DNA from: Verrucomicrobiota bacterium
Lineage (GTDB): Bacteria > Verrucomicrobiota > Verrucomicrobiia > Verrucomicrobiales > Verrucomicrobiaceae
Direction: 5' to 3'
DNA length: 64,000 nt
Assembly: GCA_009885695.1 (NCBI GenBank)
Contig: VFKE01000022.1
Span: 1-64,000 of the forward strand
Made by a program: the position numbers and the translations under genes. This document shows, piece by piece, positions 15,737 through 22,972 of this stretch; position 1 is the first letter of the stretch; each line of letters opens with the position of its first letter. A model generated the notes under the pieces. The model did no database searches. It was not told where the DNA came from and saw only the letters and a list, made by a program, of their open reading frames with translations.

Positions 15737-17038
15737 ATGAAGCCCGCCCGCCCATCAGTTCCCAGAGTCGCGATCAGTAGCGTGATTTGCCTGGTGATTG
15801 TCGGTGTGGCCGCAGTGAATTATTTTCAGAGTCCTGCAACCGATCCGATGGCAGTTCCGGTGACTTCGGCTGTTATAAGTCCGCATTGTCAGGCGGATGT
15901 TTCCCAGCCGGTCATTTCGGACGGCAAGACGATGAATGTTTCCGCAGTCGCAAAGTTGACTGAGGATCTGGCGCAGCGAGTGCAGCCGAAGGGTGCCATT
16001 CCGAATGAAGCCGTGCTTACCTTCGTATCGTGGGCGGCCATGTCCGATTTTTTGAATCGAGCCACCGCCCAAGGACTGGTGGTGAAGGGACGCCTGGATT
16101 CGCTGCGGAGTGTGCGCGTCGCCTTCGACTCACTCGAAAAGCTCCGTCGCGAACTGCTGGATCACGGCGCGGATTACGAAGGCATTGGAGCGAATTTTCC
16201 AGTGCTGGCTCCAGGACTGCCACCGAGGGAGCAGCGCAACGGCGGCGGTGACTTGCAGTTCGGCGATGCCTTGCTCTTTGCGATAGGAGCTGGTCCGGAG
16301 GTCAATCGCTCGCTCTGGGGTAAAGGGGTCACGGTGGCGGTACTGGACTCGGGAGTCGCGGCGCATCCCGCCTTCAGTGAGGGACAGGTCACACATGTTG
16401 ATCTGGTGAACGACGGTCAGCCGTTTGAAGGGCATGGCACCGCGATTGCTTCGTTGATTGTCGGCAGTGTGGACGGCGCGCAGGGCGTGTCACCCGCCGC
16501 TAAAATTCTTGATGTGCGTATTGCCGGCGCGGGTGGCAGTGACAGCTTCCTTCTCGCGCGCGGAATTGAGATGGCCTTGGCGCGCGGGGCGCAGATCATC
16601 AACATCAGCATGGGGTCCTACGGTGATTCGCCGGTTGTGGCGCAGGCCATCAATCACGCGTTGGAGCGTGGCGTTGTCGTGGTGGCTTCAGCTGGCAATG
16701 ACAGTGCCGCCGTCAAGGACTGGCCTGCGGCTTATGCGGGCGTCATCTCGGTCAGCGGGGTCGATGCCGCTGGGCGTCTCGCGTATTATTCCAATTCTGG
16801 CGATCCGACGCTGGCTGCGCCGGGGGTGGGAATTCCGTCGGCCTATGCGCAGTGGAACAAGCCATACCTGGCCATCGGCGACGGCACATCGCAAGCCGCC
16901 GCACTGGTGAGCGGAGCCGCCGCCGCCATCTTGAGTCAGGGCGGCAATGTGCTCACCACACTATCGAAGAGCGCACTGAGCATCCCGGCCAACAAGCAGC
17001 AGGCTGGCGCCGGCATGTTGCACTTGCCCAAGCGCTGA
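15737..17038 (+). CDS. membrane-anchored subtilisin-like serine protease (S8)
   Basis: The complete catalytic triad is visible: D204 in VAVLDSGVAAHPAF, H233 in FEGHGTAIASLIVGS and S385 in IGDGTSQAAALVSGAAAA. The oxyanion Asn is in VVVASAGNDSA. The ATG at 15737 gives 433 aa with a hydrophobic N-terminal helix (VAISSVICLVIVGVAAVNYF) that anchors or exports the enzyme. An in-frame ATG at 15677 adds 20 residues and is less likely. Between anchor and protease lies about 160 residues without a recognised domain, perhaps a propeptide. The gene stands alone; the substrate is unknown. Confidence 0.9.
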   Translation: MKPARPSVPRVAISSVICLVIVGVAAVNYFQSPATDPMAVPVTSAVISPHCQADVSQPVISDGKTMNVSAVAKLTEDLAQRVQPKGAIPNEAVLTFVSWAAMSDFLNRATAQGLVVKGRLDSLRSVRVAFDSLEKLRRELLDHGADYEGIGANFPVLAPGLPPREQRNGGGDLQFGDALLFAIGAGPEVNRSLWGKGVTVAVLDSGVAAHPAFSEGQVTHVDLVNDGQPFEGHGTAIASLIVGSVDGAQGVSPAAKILDVRIAGAGGSDSFLLARGIEMALARGAQIINISMGSYGDSPVVAQAINHALERGVVVVASAGNDSAAVKDWPAAYAGVISVSGVDAAGRLAYYSNSGDPTLAAPGVGIPSAYAQWNKPYLAIGDGTSQAAALVSGAAAAILSQGGNVLTTLSKSALSIPANKQQAGAGMLHLPKR

Positions 17039-17082
17039 ACTGTTGTCACATGACCTGATCGCGTTGAGAATATCGCTCACTC

Positions 17083-17478
17083 ATGAATGTTGAAATTTTC
17101 ACCCTCTGCGACGCAGCCACGGTATCCGGGGGAAAGCTCAACATCCTCGGTTCATTTGACACTATCGCTGCGGTGGCATTTCCCTGTCAGCACCCGCTGT
17201 GCGCCATCGCCATCCGGATTCGTTTCGATCTTGGCGAGGAAGGAGATCATAAGTTTCAGGTGCATTTCTGTGATCCAGACATGCGCGCCGTGATGAAGCC
17301 GATGATCCAACAGGCATCAGTCCAGATTCCCAACGAACGGTCCCAGACGGTGACGCATATCTGGAACCTTTTGGGATTCGAACTCAAAGGTGCCGGCGAA
17401 TATTATTTTGAACTCAAAGTGGACAGGGAAACCCCGTGCCGGCTTCCGCTCTATGTGCTTCAGGCGGGGCAGCAGTAA
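17083..17478 (+). CDS. small conserved protein, DUF6941-like, unknown function
   Basis: 131 aa, no signal peptide and no membrane segment. It starts MNVEIFTLCDAATVSGGKLN followed by ILGSFDTI, a pattern I associate with a family of uncharacterised proteins (DUF6941-like). The rest is mixed strands with a C-terminal LKVDRETPCRLPLYVLQ. Function is unknown. It is followed 73 bases later by a toxin-antitoxin pair on the same strand, without clear coupling. Confidence 0.75.
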   Translation: MNVEIFTLCDAATVSGGKLNILGSFDTIAAVAFPCQHPLCAIAIRIRFDLGEEGDHKFQVHFCDPDMRAVMKPMIQQASVQIPNERSQTVTHIWNLLGFELKGAGEYYFELKVDRETPCRLPLYVLQAGQQ

Positions 17479-17512
17479 CAGCCGGAAATAGCGAAGGTGT
17501 CAATTGAAGTGA

Positions 17513-17518
17513 TTGACA
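17513..17518 (+). promoter_or_regulatory. candidate -35 hexamer of the mazEF-like promoter
   Basis: A consensus TTGACA at 17513-17518 lies 33 bases before the antitoxin ATG. A -10 element at 16-18 bases spacing would fall inside the palindrome at 17531-17549 (TAACAG or ATAACA, both weak), so a repressor bound there would block RNA polymerase. Confidence 0.45.
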
Positions 17519-17530
17519 ATCAGCCTGCCA

Positions 17531-17549
17531 TGTAATAACAGTTATTACA
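17531..17549. promoter_or_regulatory. 19-bp perfect palindrome, probable antitoxin operator
   Basis: TGTAATAAC-A-GTTATTACA is a perfect 9+1+9 palindrome ending two bases before the antitoxin ATG at 17552. Its place over the expected promoter fits autoregulation by an AbrB/MazE-type DNA-binding antitoxin. Confidence 0.7.
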
Positions 17550-17551
17550 TC

Positions 17552-17824
17552 ATGAGTACTGCCACTGTCAAGCTGACGCGGATCGGAAACTCTCGCGGAG
17601 TGCGGCTCCCCGCCGCAGTCATTCGTCGCTACGGTTTTCGAGGTAACATCAAGCTCGAAGAAAGGGACGAGGGGCTCCTTCTCCTTCTACCCAAGAAAGC
17701 CGGCAAACTCTCGTGGGAAGGCACTGCGGAGGAAATGGCGGCGTCTGGGGAGAATTGGAATCAATGGCAGGGGAGTGAGGCGGACGGACTTTCTTCTATT
17801 CCATGGGAGTCTGGAAAACGGTGA
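17552..17824 (+). CDS. AbrB/MazE-family antitoxin
   Basis: 90 aa from the ATG at 17552; a TTG at 17513 in the same frame is part of the promoter. The N-terminal SpoVT-AbrB fold shows VKLTRIGNSRGVRLPAAVIR (20 residues), the MazE-like swapped-hairpin DNA-binding motif. The C-terminal tail with LSWEGTAEEMAASGENWNQW is acidic and would wrap the toxin. A MazF-like gene follows after 11 bases. A perfect palindrome just upstream suggests autorepression. Confidence 0.88.
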   Translation: MSTATVKLTRIGNSRGVRLPAAVIRRYGFRGNIKLEERDEGLLLLLPKKAGKLSWEGTAEEMAASGENWNQWQGSEADGLSSIPWESGKR

Positions 17825-17835
17825 CTCTGTGCCCA

Positions 17836-18159
17836 ATGAAACGTTTCGAAATCTGGTGGGCGCGTCTCGATCCCATTGAGGGTTCTGAAATCGGGAAAAC
17901 GAGGCCGGTTGTTGTGGTCAGCCTTGATGCATTGAATGCAGCTTTGCAGACAATCACGGTGTGCCCGCTTACCTCCAGTCTTCATCCGCAGTGGCGCACG
18001 CGCATTCAAGTCAACTGCGCCGGCCGGCCGGCTGAGATCGCGGTCGATCAAATTCGCACTATCAGTAGAACGAGGCTCACCCGACGAATTGGCGCGTTGA
18101 AAGCTGCGGAAACCGCTGCTTTGCGCAGGCTGATCTCAGAAATGTATGGCGACGGCTGA
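17836..18159 (+). CDS. MazF/PemK-family endoribonuclease toxin
   Basis: 107 aa from the ATG at 17836. FEIWWARLDPIEGSEIGKTR followed by PVVVVS is the family start, with the typical GxExxKTRPVVV segment. VCPLTSSLHPQWRTRIQV and AVDQIRTISRTRL contain the conserved Arg/Ser-Thr positions of MazF active sites. It presumably cuts mRNA when freed from the MazE-like protein encoded just upstream. It is convergent with potD and only 8 bases from its end. Confidence 0.9.
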   Translation: MKRFEIWWARLDPIEGSEIGKTRPVVVVSLDALNAALQTITVCPLTSSLHPQWRTRIQVNCAGRPAEIAVDQIRTISRTRLTRRIGALKAAETAALRRLISEMYGDG

Positions 18160-18161
18160 TT

Positions 18162-18177
18162 GGCGGGTTACCCCGCC
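18162..18177. terminator. short GC hairpin between convergent genes
   Basis: GGCGGG (18162-18167), loop TTAC, CCCGCC (18172-18177). It covers the potD stop codon and follows the toxin stop by two bases. There is no T-run, so it is at best a weak, bidirectional transcription pause or end. Confidence 0.3.
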
Positions 18178-19181
18178 TTCACCTCGTCCCAGACCTTGGT
18201 GTATTTTTTGAGATCATCGCCGAGATCCTGGATGACTTCACTTTTCGCTTTCACGTCCGCGGGGATGGTGACGGCGGGATTGTTCAGGAATTCTTTCTCA
18301 ACCAGCTTCAGGCCCGCGCTGTTCGGGCAGAGGTAGCCGATATTCTGCATGTTCTCAGCTGACGCTTTTCCGTCGAGCAGAAAATTGATCAACTGATGGG
18401 CCAGCGCGGGATTGGGCGCGCCTTTGGGGATCACCATCTCGTCGCAGGAGGCGCTGACGCCTTCGTTGGGAATGATGACACCGACTTTCTTGTTGGTCTG
18501 CATCACCTGCCAGAGGTCACCGCTGTAACCGTGGACGAGGTTGAACTCGCCGCTATCTACGCCGGCTTTGTAACCTTCGTTGTCGAACTTGGCGATGTTC
18601 TTTTTCCACGCGATCAAGACATCACGCGCTGCGGCGAGTTGTTTGTCATCGCGCGTGTTCAGGCTGTAGCCCAGCGACTTGAGCGCCGCGCCGATGGTCT
18701 CGCGCATGTCATTGAGCAAGGTGACTCGTTTCTTCAAATCCGTTCTGGCAAATGTCTTCCAGCTAGGCTCGATGTCTTTTACCTTGTCCTTGCGATAGGC
18801 GATTACTGCATAACCAAAGGTGTAGGGGACGCTGTGTTTCATCGCGCTGTCGGCGAGCTTGCCGAGCACCTCAAACTCCACGTTCTTCAAGTTGGACAGT
18901 TGCGCGTGATCGAGCGGCTGAAGCATGTCCTGCTGCACCATGAGAGTGATGATGTAGCTCGACGGAAAGATCAGGTCATAGCCGGAGGCGCCGGCCTTGA
19001 GTCGGGCATACATGGCTTCGTTGGAATCAAAGGTGTCGATGGCCACCTTGCACTGGTGCTTCTTTTCAAACTGTTTCACGAGATCCGGGTTGATGTAATC
19101 GGCCCAGGTGAAGACGTGCAGCGTGTCCGCGGCAAATGCACCGGTGGTAAAAAGGGTCAAGAGGACGAGGAGTTGTTTCAT
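18168..19181 (-). CDS. potD: spermidine/putrescine-binding periplasmic protein PotD
   Basis: Solute-binding protein of a polyamine ABC importer. The signal peptide is MKQLLVLLTLFTTGAFA, followed by DTLHVFTWADYINPDLVKQF, a hallmark of PotD/PotF. YDLIFPSSYIITLMVQQDML and VPYTFGYAVIAYRKDKV are further family segments. The length is 337 aa. It is the last gene of a potABCD operon in which every junction is a 4-base overlap. It may bind spermidine, putrescine or both. Confidence 0.93.
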   Translation of the reverse strand: MKQLLVLLTLFTTGAFAADTLHVFTWADYINPDLVKQFEKKHQCKVAIDTFDSNEAMYARLKAGASGYDLIFPSSYIITLMVQQDMLQPLDHAQLSNLKNVEFEVLGKLADSAMKHSVPYTFGYAVIAYRKDKVKDIEPSWKTFARTDLKKRVTLLNDMRETIGAALKSLGYSLNTRDDKQLAAARDVLIAWKKNIAKFDNEGYKAGVDSGEFNLVHGYSGDLWQVMQTNKKVGVIIPNEGVSASCDEMVIPKGAPNPALAHQLINFLLDGKASAENMQNIGYLCPNSAGLKLVEKEFLNNPAVTIPADVKAKSEVIQDLGDDLKKYTKVWDEVKAG

Positions 19182-19957
19182 GGGGCTGTCTGTTTGCGGG
19201 TGAGTTTGAAGCTGAGGGTGACCACTGCAAAGGTCAGTGCCAGCAGGATGGTGGCCAGGGCATTGATGACGGGCATGTTCTGGCTGACTTTCATCATGCT
19301 GTAAACCCGGAGCGTCAGCGTGGTGGTGCCCGGGCCTTGCACAAAAAACGTGATGACGAAATCGTCAATCGAAAGCGTGAAGGCCAGCAGTCCGCCAGCG
19401 ATGATGCCCGGCGCCAGCAGTGGCAGCACTACGCGCCGCAGCGTCTGCCAGCGGCCCGCGCCGAGATCGCGAGCGGCATCCACCAGGGTAAAATCAAAAT
19501 CTTGCAACCGGCCCAGCACGACCATGGTGACATAGCTCAGGCAGAACGTCACATGGGCGATCCAGATGGTGGTGAAGCCGGTGGGCACGCCCAGAGCCAC
19601 AAAAAAGAGCAGCAGTGAGATGCCCATCAGGATGTCCGGCATCACAAGAGGAACCGTGAGCGTGCCCAGATGGATCTTTTGCAGGCGCGACTGAAAACGA
19701 TGCAGGGCAAAGGCCGCGAGCGTCCCCAGAACCATTGCCGTCAGAGAAGCCAGCGTCGCCAGCCCCAGAGAAGTCCAGAGGGCGGACCAGATGTCGTCGT
19801 TGTTCCAGAGTTTCTCATACCATTTGAGCGTGAAACCCTCCCAGCTGCCGCCGAAGCGGGAGGCATTGAAAGAGTTGATGACCAGCACCACGATGGGTGC
19901 GTAAAAGAACAGCAGGACTGCGGCGGTCACTAAAACTGGAAATCGCGAGCGCTTCAT
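19178..19957 (-). CDS. potC: polyamine ABC transporter permease PotC
   Basis: Inner-membrane permease with about six helices. It has the binding-protein-dependent transport motif around DAARDLGAGRWQTLRRVVLP (20 residues, the EAA loop that contacts the ATPase). VLVINSFNASRFGGSWEGF after the first helix and LLAFTLSIDDFVITFFVQGP are characteristic of PotC. It is 259 aa and overlaps potD and potB by 4 bases each. Confidence 0.93.
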   Translation of the reverse strand: MKRSRFPVLVTAAVLLFFYAPIVVLVINSFNASRFGGSWEGFTLKWYEKLWNNDDIWSALWTSLGLATLASLTAMVLGTLAAFALHRFQSRLQKIHLGTLTVPLVMPDILMGISLLLFFVALGVPTGFTTIWIAHVTFCLSYVTMVVLGRLQDFDFTLVDAARDLGAGRWQTLRRVVLPLLAPGIIAGGLLAFTLSIDDFVITFFVQGPGTTTLTLRVYSMMKVSQNMPVINALATILLALTFAVVTLSFKLTRKQTAP

Positions 19958-20868
19958 GCTTGCAGTTCGCCTTTCAGGGCGTTGTCGAGTTTTTCAGACC
20001 GCCTGAAGGCAGAACTGCACAAGATGAGAAGCAGCAGCACGCAGAAGAGCAATGCTGCCGCCAGCGCACTCGCAAGCGGCAGATTGCGATCACCCTGCGC
20101 GCGTTGGGCAATCTTGTTTCCGATCATCTCGCTGTCGGTGCCGCCCACGATGTCCGGCACCACATACATCCCGATGGTGGCCACGAATACGATCAGTGCG
20201 GCTGCGCCGAGTCCGCGGCTGATTCCAGGGATGAAGACAGAACGGAATGCGCGAAAGCCCGAAGCACCCAGATCGCGCGCCGCATCCATCAGCGTGAAGT
20301 CAAATCGCTCCGCCGCAGCGTAGAGCGGCAGAATCGCGAAGGGAAGCTGCGTATAGACCATGATGAGCAGCACCGCGCCGCTGTTGTAAAGCAGGGTGGG
20401 AGATTCGTCGAACAGGCGTGTTGCATCAAGCAACTGGCTGACCAGTCCGTCGGATTGAAGCAGCGTCTTCCAGGCGAACACCCGGATCAGGAAATTTGTC
20501 CAGAACGGAATGATGATCAGCAGTAGGAGAAAGTTTCTCCAGCGCGGGGCTGCCCGGGCCATGGCGAAACTTACCGGCAAGGCGATCACCAGACAGATCA
20601 GCGTCGTGGTCCCGCTGATCCAGAAGGTGCGCCATAAAATCGGACGATACTGCGGATCCGCCAGCGCGCGGAGGTTGTCGAGCGTCCAGCCCGCCGACAC
20701 GCCGCCGGTGGCGTCTGCCGTTTTGAATGCCAGCAGAAATACGATCAACGCCGGAGCGACGAAAAAGACTGCAAGCCATCCCAGCGAAGGAAGCGTTAGG
20801 AGCCATTCGGCGCGGCGTGACGGAATGTTTTTGGCGGCAGACATCGCAGGACTGAGCGGCTGATTCAA
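19954..20868 (-). CDS. potB: polyamine ABC transporter permease PotB
   Basis: Permease partner of PotC, 304 aa with about six helices. The EAA loop DAARDLGASGFRAFRSVFIP is clear, as are FWTNFLIRVFAWKTLLQSDG and YTQLPFAILPLYAAAERF. About 25 hydrophilic residues precede the first helix, so a slightly later start is possible. Overlaps with potC and potA are 4 bases each. Confidence 0.92.
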   Translation of the reverse strand: MNQPLSPAMSAAKNIPSRRAEWLLTLPSLGWLAVFFVAPALIVFLLAFKTADATGGVSAGWTLDNLRALADPQYRPILWRTFWISGTTTLICLVIALPVSFAMARAAPRWRNFLLLLIIIPFWTNFLIRVFAWKTLLQSDGLVSQLLDATRLFDESPTLLYNSGAVLLIMVYTQLPFAILPLYAAAERFDFTLMDAARDLGASGFRAFRSVFIPGISRGLGAAALIVFVATIGMYVVPDIVGGTDSEMIGNKIAQRAQGDRNLPLASALAAALLFCVLLLLILCSSAFRRSEKLDNALKGELQA

Positions 20869-22013
20869 GGGATGACGACACTCTTGTCGTCATCAAGACA
20901 ATGATTTCCGGCGGCAGGAGTGCCGTCGTTCCGTGGCATGATGAGGACGCTGGCGGAATCTAGCCGGACGAGAACTCTGCTCCCCTTGGCGACACCGGCT
21001 GGCAGCATCTTTCGCGGCAGTTCTGCAGTCAGACTAATTCCGTTCATCCGCACGATGCACCGGGTGAGTGTTCCGAGCGGGATGATGTCATCGATCACGG
21101 CATCGCAGGTGTTGGTGCTGGTGGAAACGTCTGGTGACGGCTGCAGCAACTGAATGGCTTCGGGGCGGATGATGGCTTCGACGCAAGTCCCCACCGGGAG
21201 GTTCATCTGCTCAGCGGAAAACACTTTGCCGAAATCCGGCACGTCAATTTCACAGCCAGACCGCGAGCTGATGGCGGAGATTGTGCCCTGCAGAAAATTG
21301 GCATCACCTATGAAGCCGGCGACGAAGTGGCTGCGCGGCCGGTCATAAATCTCTGCGGGCGGACCGAGTTGCTCGATGTGACCGGCATTCATCACGGCGA
21401 TGCGGTCGCTCAAGCCCATGGCCTCGGTTTGATCGTGAGTCACATAGATGAACGTGATCCCCGCCGCCTCATGGATGGCGCGCAGTTCCGCGAGCATGTG
21501 CTGGCGGAGTTTGAGATCGAGCGCGGCCAGTGGTTCATCGAGTAGCAGCACCTGGGGTTTGTTGACGAGCGCTCGCGCAATGGCCACGCGCTGTTTTTGT
21601 CCACCGCTGAGCTGCGCGGGTTTCCTTTGCGCTTCACTGCGCAACCGGACCAGGTCGAGCATAGCGTCCACTTCGCGGGCGATGTCTTTTTTGTTCCGTC
21701 CGGCAACGCGCAGCCCGAAGGCGATGTTGTCCGCGACACTGAGATGAGGGAAGAGCGCGTAGTTTTGAAACACCGTGTTCACCGGGCGTGTCTCCGGCGG
21801 CAGATGGGTGATGTCATGGCCATCGAGGAGGATGCGTCCGCTGTCCGGCATTTCGAAACCGGCTGCAAGACGGAGCAAGGTGGTCTTGCCGCAGCCGCTG
21901 GGACCGAGCAACGAAAAGACTTCACCGCGCGCGATGTCGAGTGACACGTCATCCACGGCGCGCACGGCGCCGAAGGATTTGGTGACATTTTCGAAACTGA
22001 GAAAGCCTGGCAC
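20865..22013 (-). CDS. potA: polyamine ABC transporter ATPase PotA
   Basis: ATP-binding subunit that drives the polyamine importer. Walker A GPSGCGKTT, signature LSGGQKQR, Walker B LLLDEPLAALD and the H-loop YVTHDQTEAM are all present. The C-terminal third (about 245-360) is the TOBE-type regulatory domain found in PotA. It begins with GTG at 22013; no nearby ATG fits better. First gene of the operon. Confidence 0.94.
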   Translation of the reverse strand: MPGFLSFENVTKSFGAVRAVDDVSLDIARGEVFSLLGPSGCGKTTLLRLAAGFEMPDSGRILLDGHDITHLPPETRPVNTVFQNYALFPHLSVADNIAFGLRVAGRNKKDIAREVDAMLDLVRLRSEAQRKPAQLSGGQKQRVAIARALVNKPQVLLLDEPLAALDLKLRQHMLAELRAIHEAAGITFIYVTHDQTEAMGLSDRIAVMNAGHIEQLGPPAEIYDRPRSHFVAGFIGDANFLQGTISAISSRSGCEIDVPDFGKVFSAEQMNLPVGTCVEAIIRPEAIQLLQPSPDVSTSTNTCDAVIDDIIPLGTLTRCIVRMNGISLTAELPRKMLPAGVAKGSRVLVRLDSASVLIMPRNDGTPAAGNHCLDDDKSVVIP

Positions 22014-22108
22014 ACGCGGAGTTGAACACGCCTAAAGCCTCCGTTCAAGAGGCACATCATGCCGGTTGCAACAAAGCGTGTCGCAGGCTGGAAGCCAAAT
22101 CGTCAACC

Positions 22109-22198
22109 GTAGCCGCGTCTCGTGAGAGCGCGGGAAGAATCTCGTTCTTGCAATGGCGTGTCCTCCATTGTCATGCACTCTCACGAGATGCGGTCACC
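22109..22198. repeat. palindromic repeat (family D)
   Basis: The left arm GTAGCCGCGTCTCGTGAGAG (22109-22128) is repeated inverted, with a few mismatches, at 22175-22198, whose reverse complement reads GTGACCGCATCTCGTGAGAG. The inner TCTC..GAGA segments also fold locally. The left end matches the copy at 60413 over about 33 bases. It occupies most of the gap between potA and the LOG-family gene; nothing else is seen between 22014 and 22221. Confidence 0.75.
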
Positions 22199-22221
22199 AA
22201 GTTCTTGGATGGCTCCTACAG

Positions 22222-22782
22222 TCATTTTTCTGCGTTCGGTGCCACGAAGGACTCCATGCGTGCCACGAGCTTTTTAAGGTCGGTGTCCACGAGGAGCATC
22301 TTGTGATGTTGCGGTTTGAGGAGGCCACTTTGTTCCATTGATTCCATTAAAGTGATCAGGGCATCGTAGTATCCATCGACATTTAGCAGAGCGACAGGCT
22401 TCTGATGATAGCCCAACTGCAACCACGCCATCGCTTCGAACAACTCCTCGAGCGTGCCGTAACCGCCGGGCAACGCGAGAAAGCCGTCGGCGTGATCCAT
22501 CATGAGTTTCTTGCGCTCATGCATGGTCTCGACCTCGAATAATTGCGTGAGCCCGCGATGCTCCTTTTCCAGTGTGACGAGGTTTTTCGGAATCACTCCG
22601 ATGACTTCGCCTCCGCCTGCCAAGGCTGCGTCCGCGACCATGCCCATGAGCCCGACGCTTCCGCCGCCGTAAACAATTCCGATGCCGCGTTGTGCGCAGA
22701 GATTTCCAACGGACTCCGCTGCGTCATGAAACGCGGGATTGTTGCCTGAACTGGAGCCGCAGTAGATGCAAATGTGTCGCAT
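22222..22782 (-). CDS. LOG-family nucleotide phosphoribohydrolase (TIGR00730-type)
   Basis: 186 aa from the ATG at 22782. The family signatures GIVYGGGSVGLMGMVADAAL and ALPGGYGTLEELFE (PGGxGTxxE) are intact; these build the active site that splits a nucleoside 5'-monophosphate into base and ribose phosphate. MHERKKLMMDHADGFLALPG is also standard. In plants LOG makes free cytokinin; in bacteria the substrate is usually unknown and the name is by homology. Divergent from the alpha-2-macroglobulin gene. Confidence 0.92.
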   Translation of the reverse strand: MRHICIYCGSSSGNNPAFHDAAESVGNLCAQRGIGIVYGGGSVGLMGMVADAALAGGGEVIGVIPKNLVTLEKEHRGLTQLFEVETMHERKKLMMDHADGFLALPGGYGTLEELFEAMAWLQLGYHQKPVALLNVDGYYDALITLMESMEQSGLLKPQHHKMLLVDTDLKKLVARMESFVAPNAEK

Positions 22783-22871
22783 AAATTCAAGTGGCGGTGT
22801 CAATGCAATTTCACAAGAAAAATCTTAGAGTACTGGAGACTCACTTTTTCATGTTTTTTCCCTAGATTTCA

Positions 22872-22883
22872 AGTCACGTGACT
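22872..22883. promoter_or_regulatory. 12-bp perfect palindrome upstream of the alpha-2-macroglobulin gene
   Basis: AGTCACGTGACT lies 89 bases before the ATG at 22973, in the 190-base divergent region shared with the LOG-family gene. Symmetry and place would suit a dimeric regulator, but no family is indicated and a chance palindrome is possible. Confidence 0.3.
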
Positions 22884-22972
22884 CGCATCATCCACATGAG
22901 TATTCTGATGCCGCGAGCTATTCGGGCCGAACCGGAAAGCGGGGCATCAGTGCCATCTGCCATCGTCTTCCC

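Noticed and set aside
22776-22803. TTGACA on the minus strand before the LOG-family gene
   Set aside because: It is only about 15 bases from the start codon, so a matching -10 would fall within the coding sequence.
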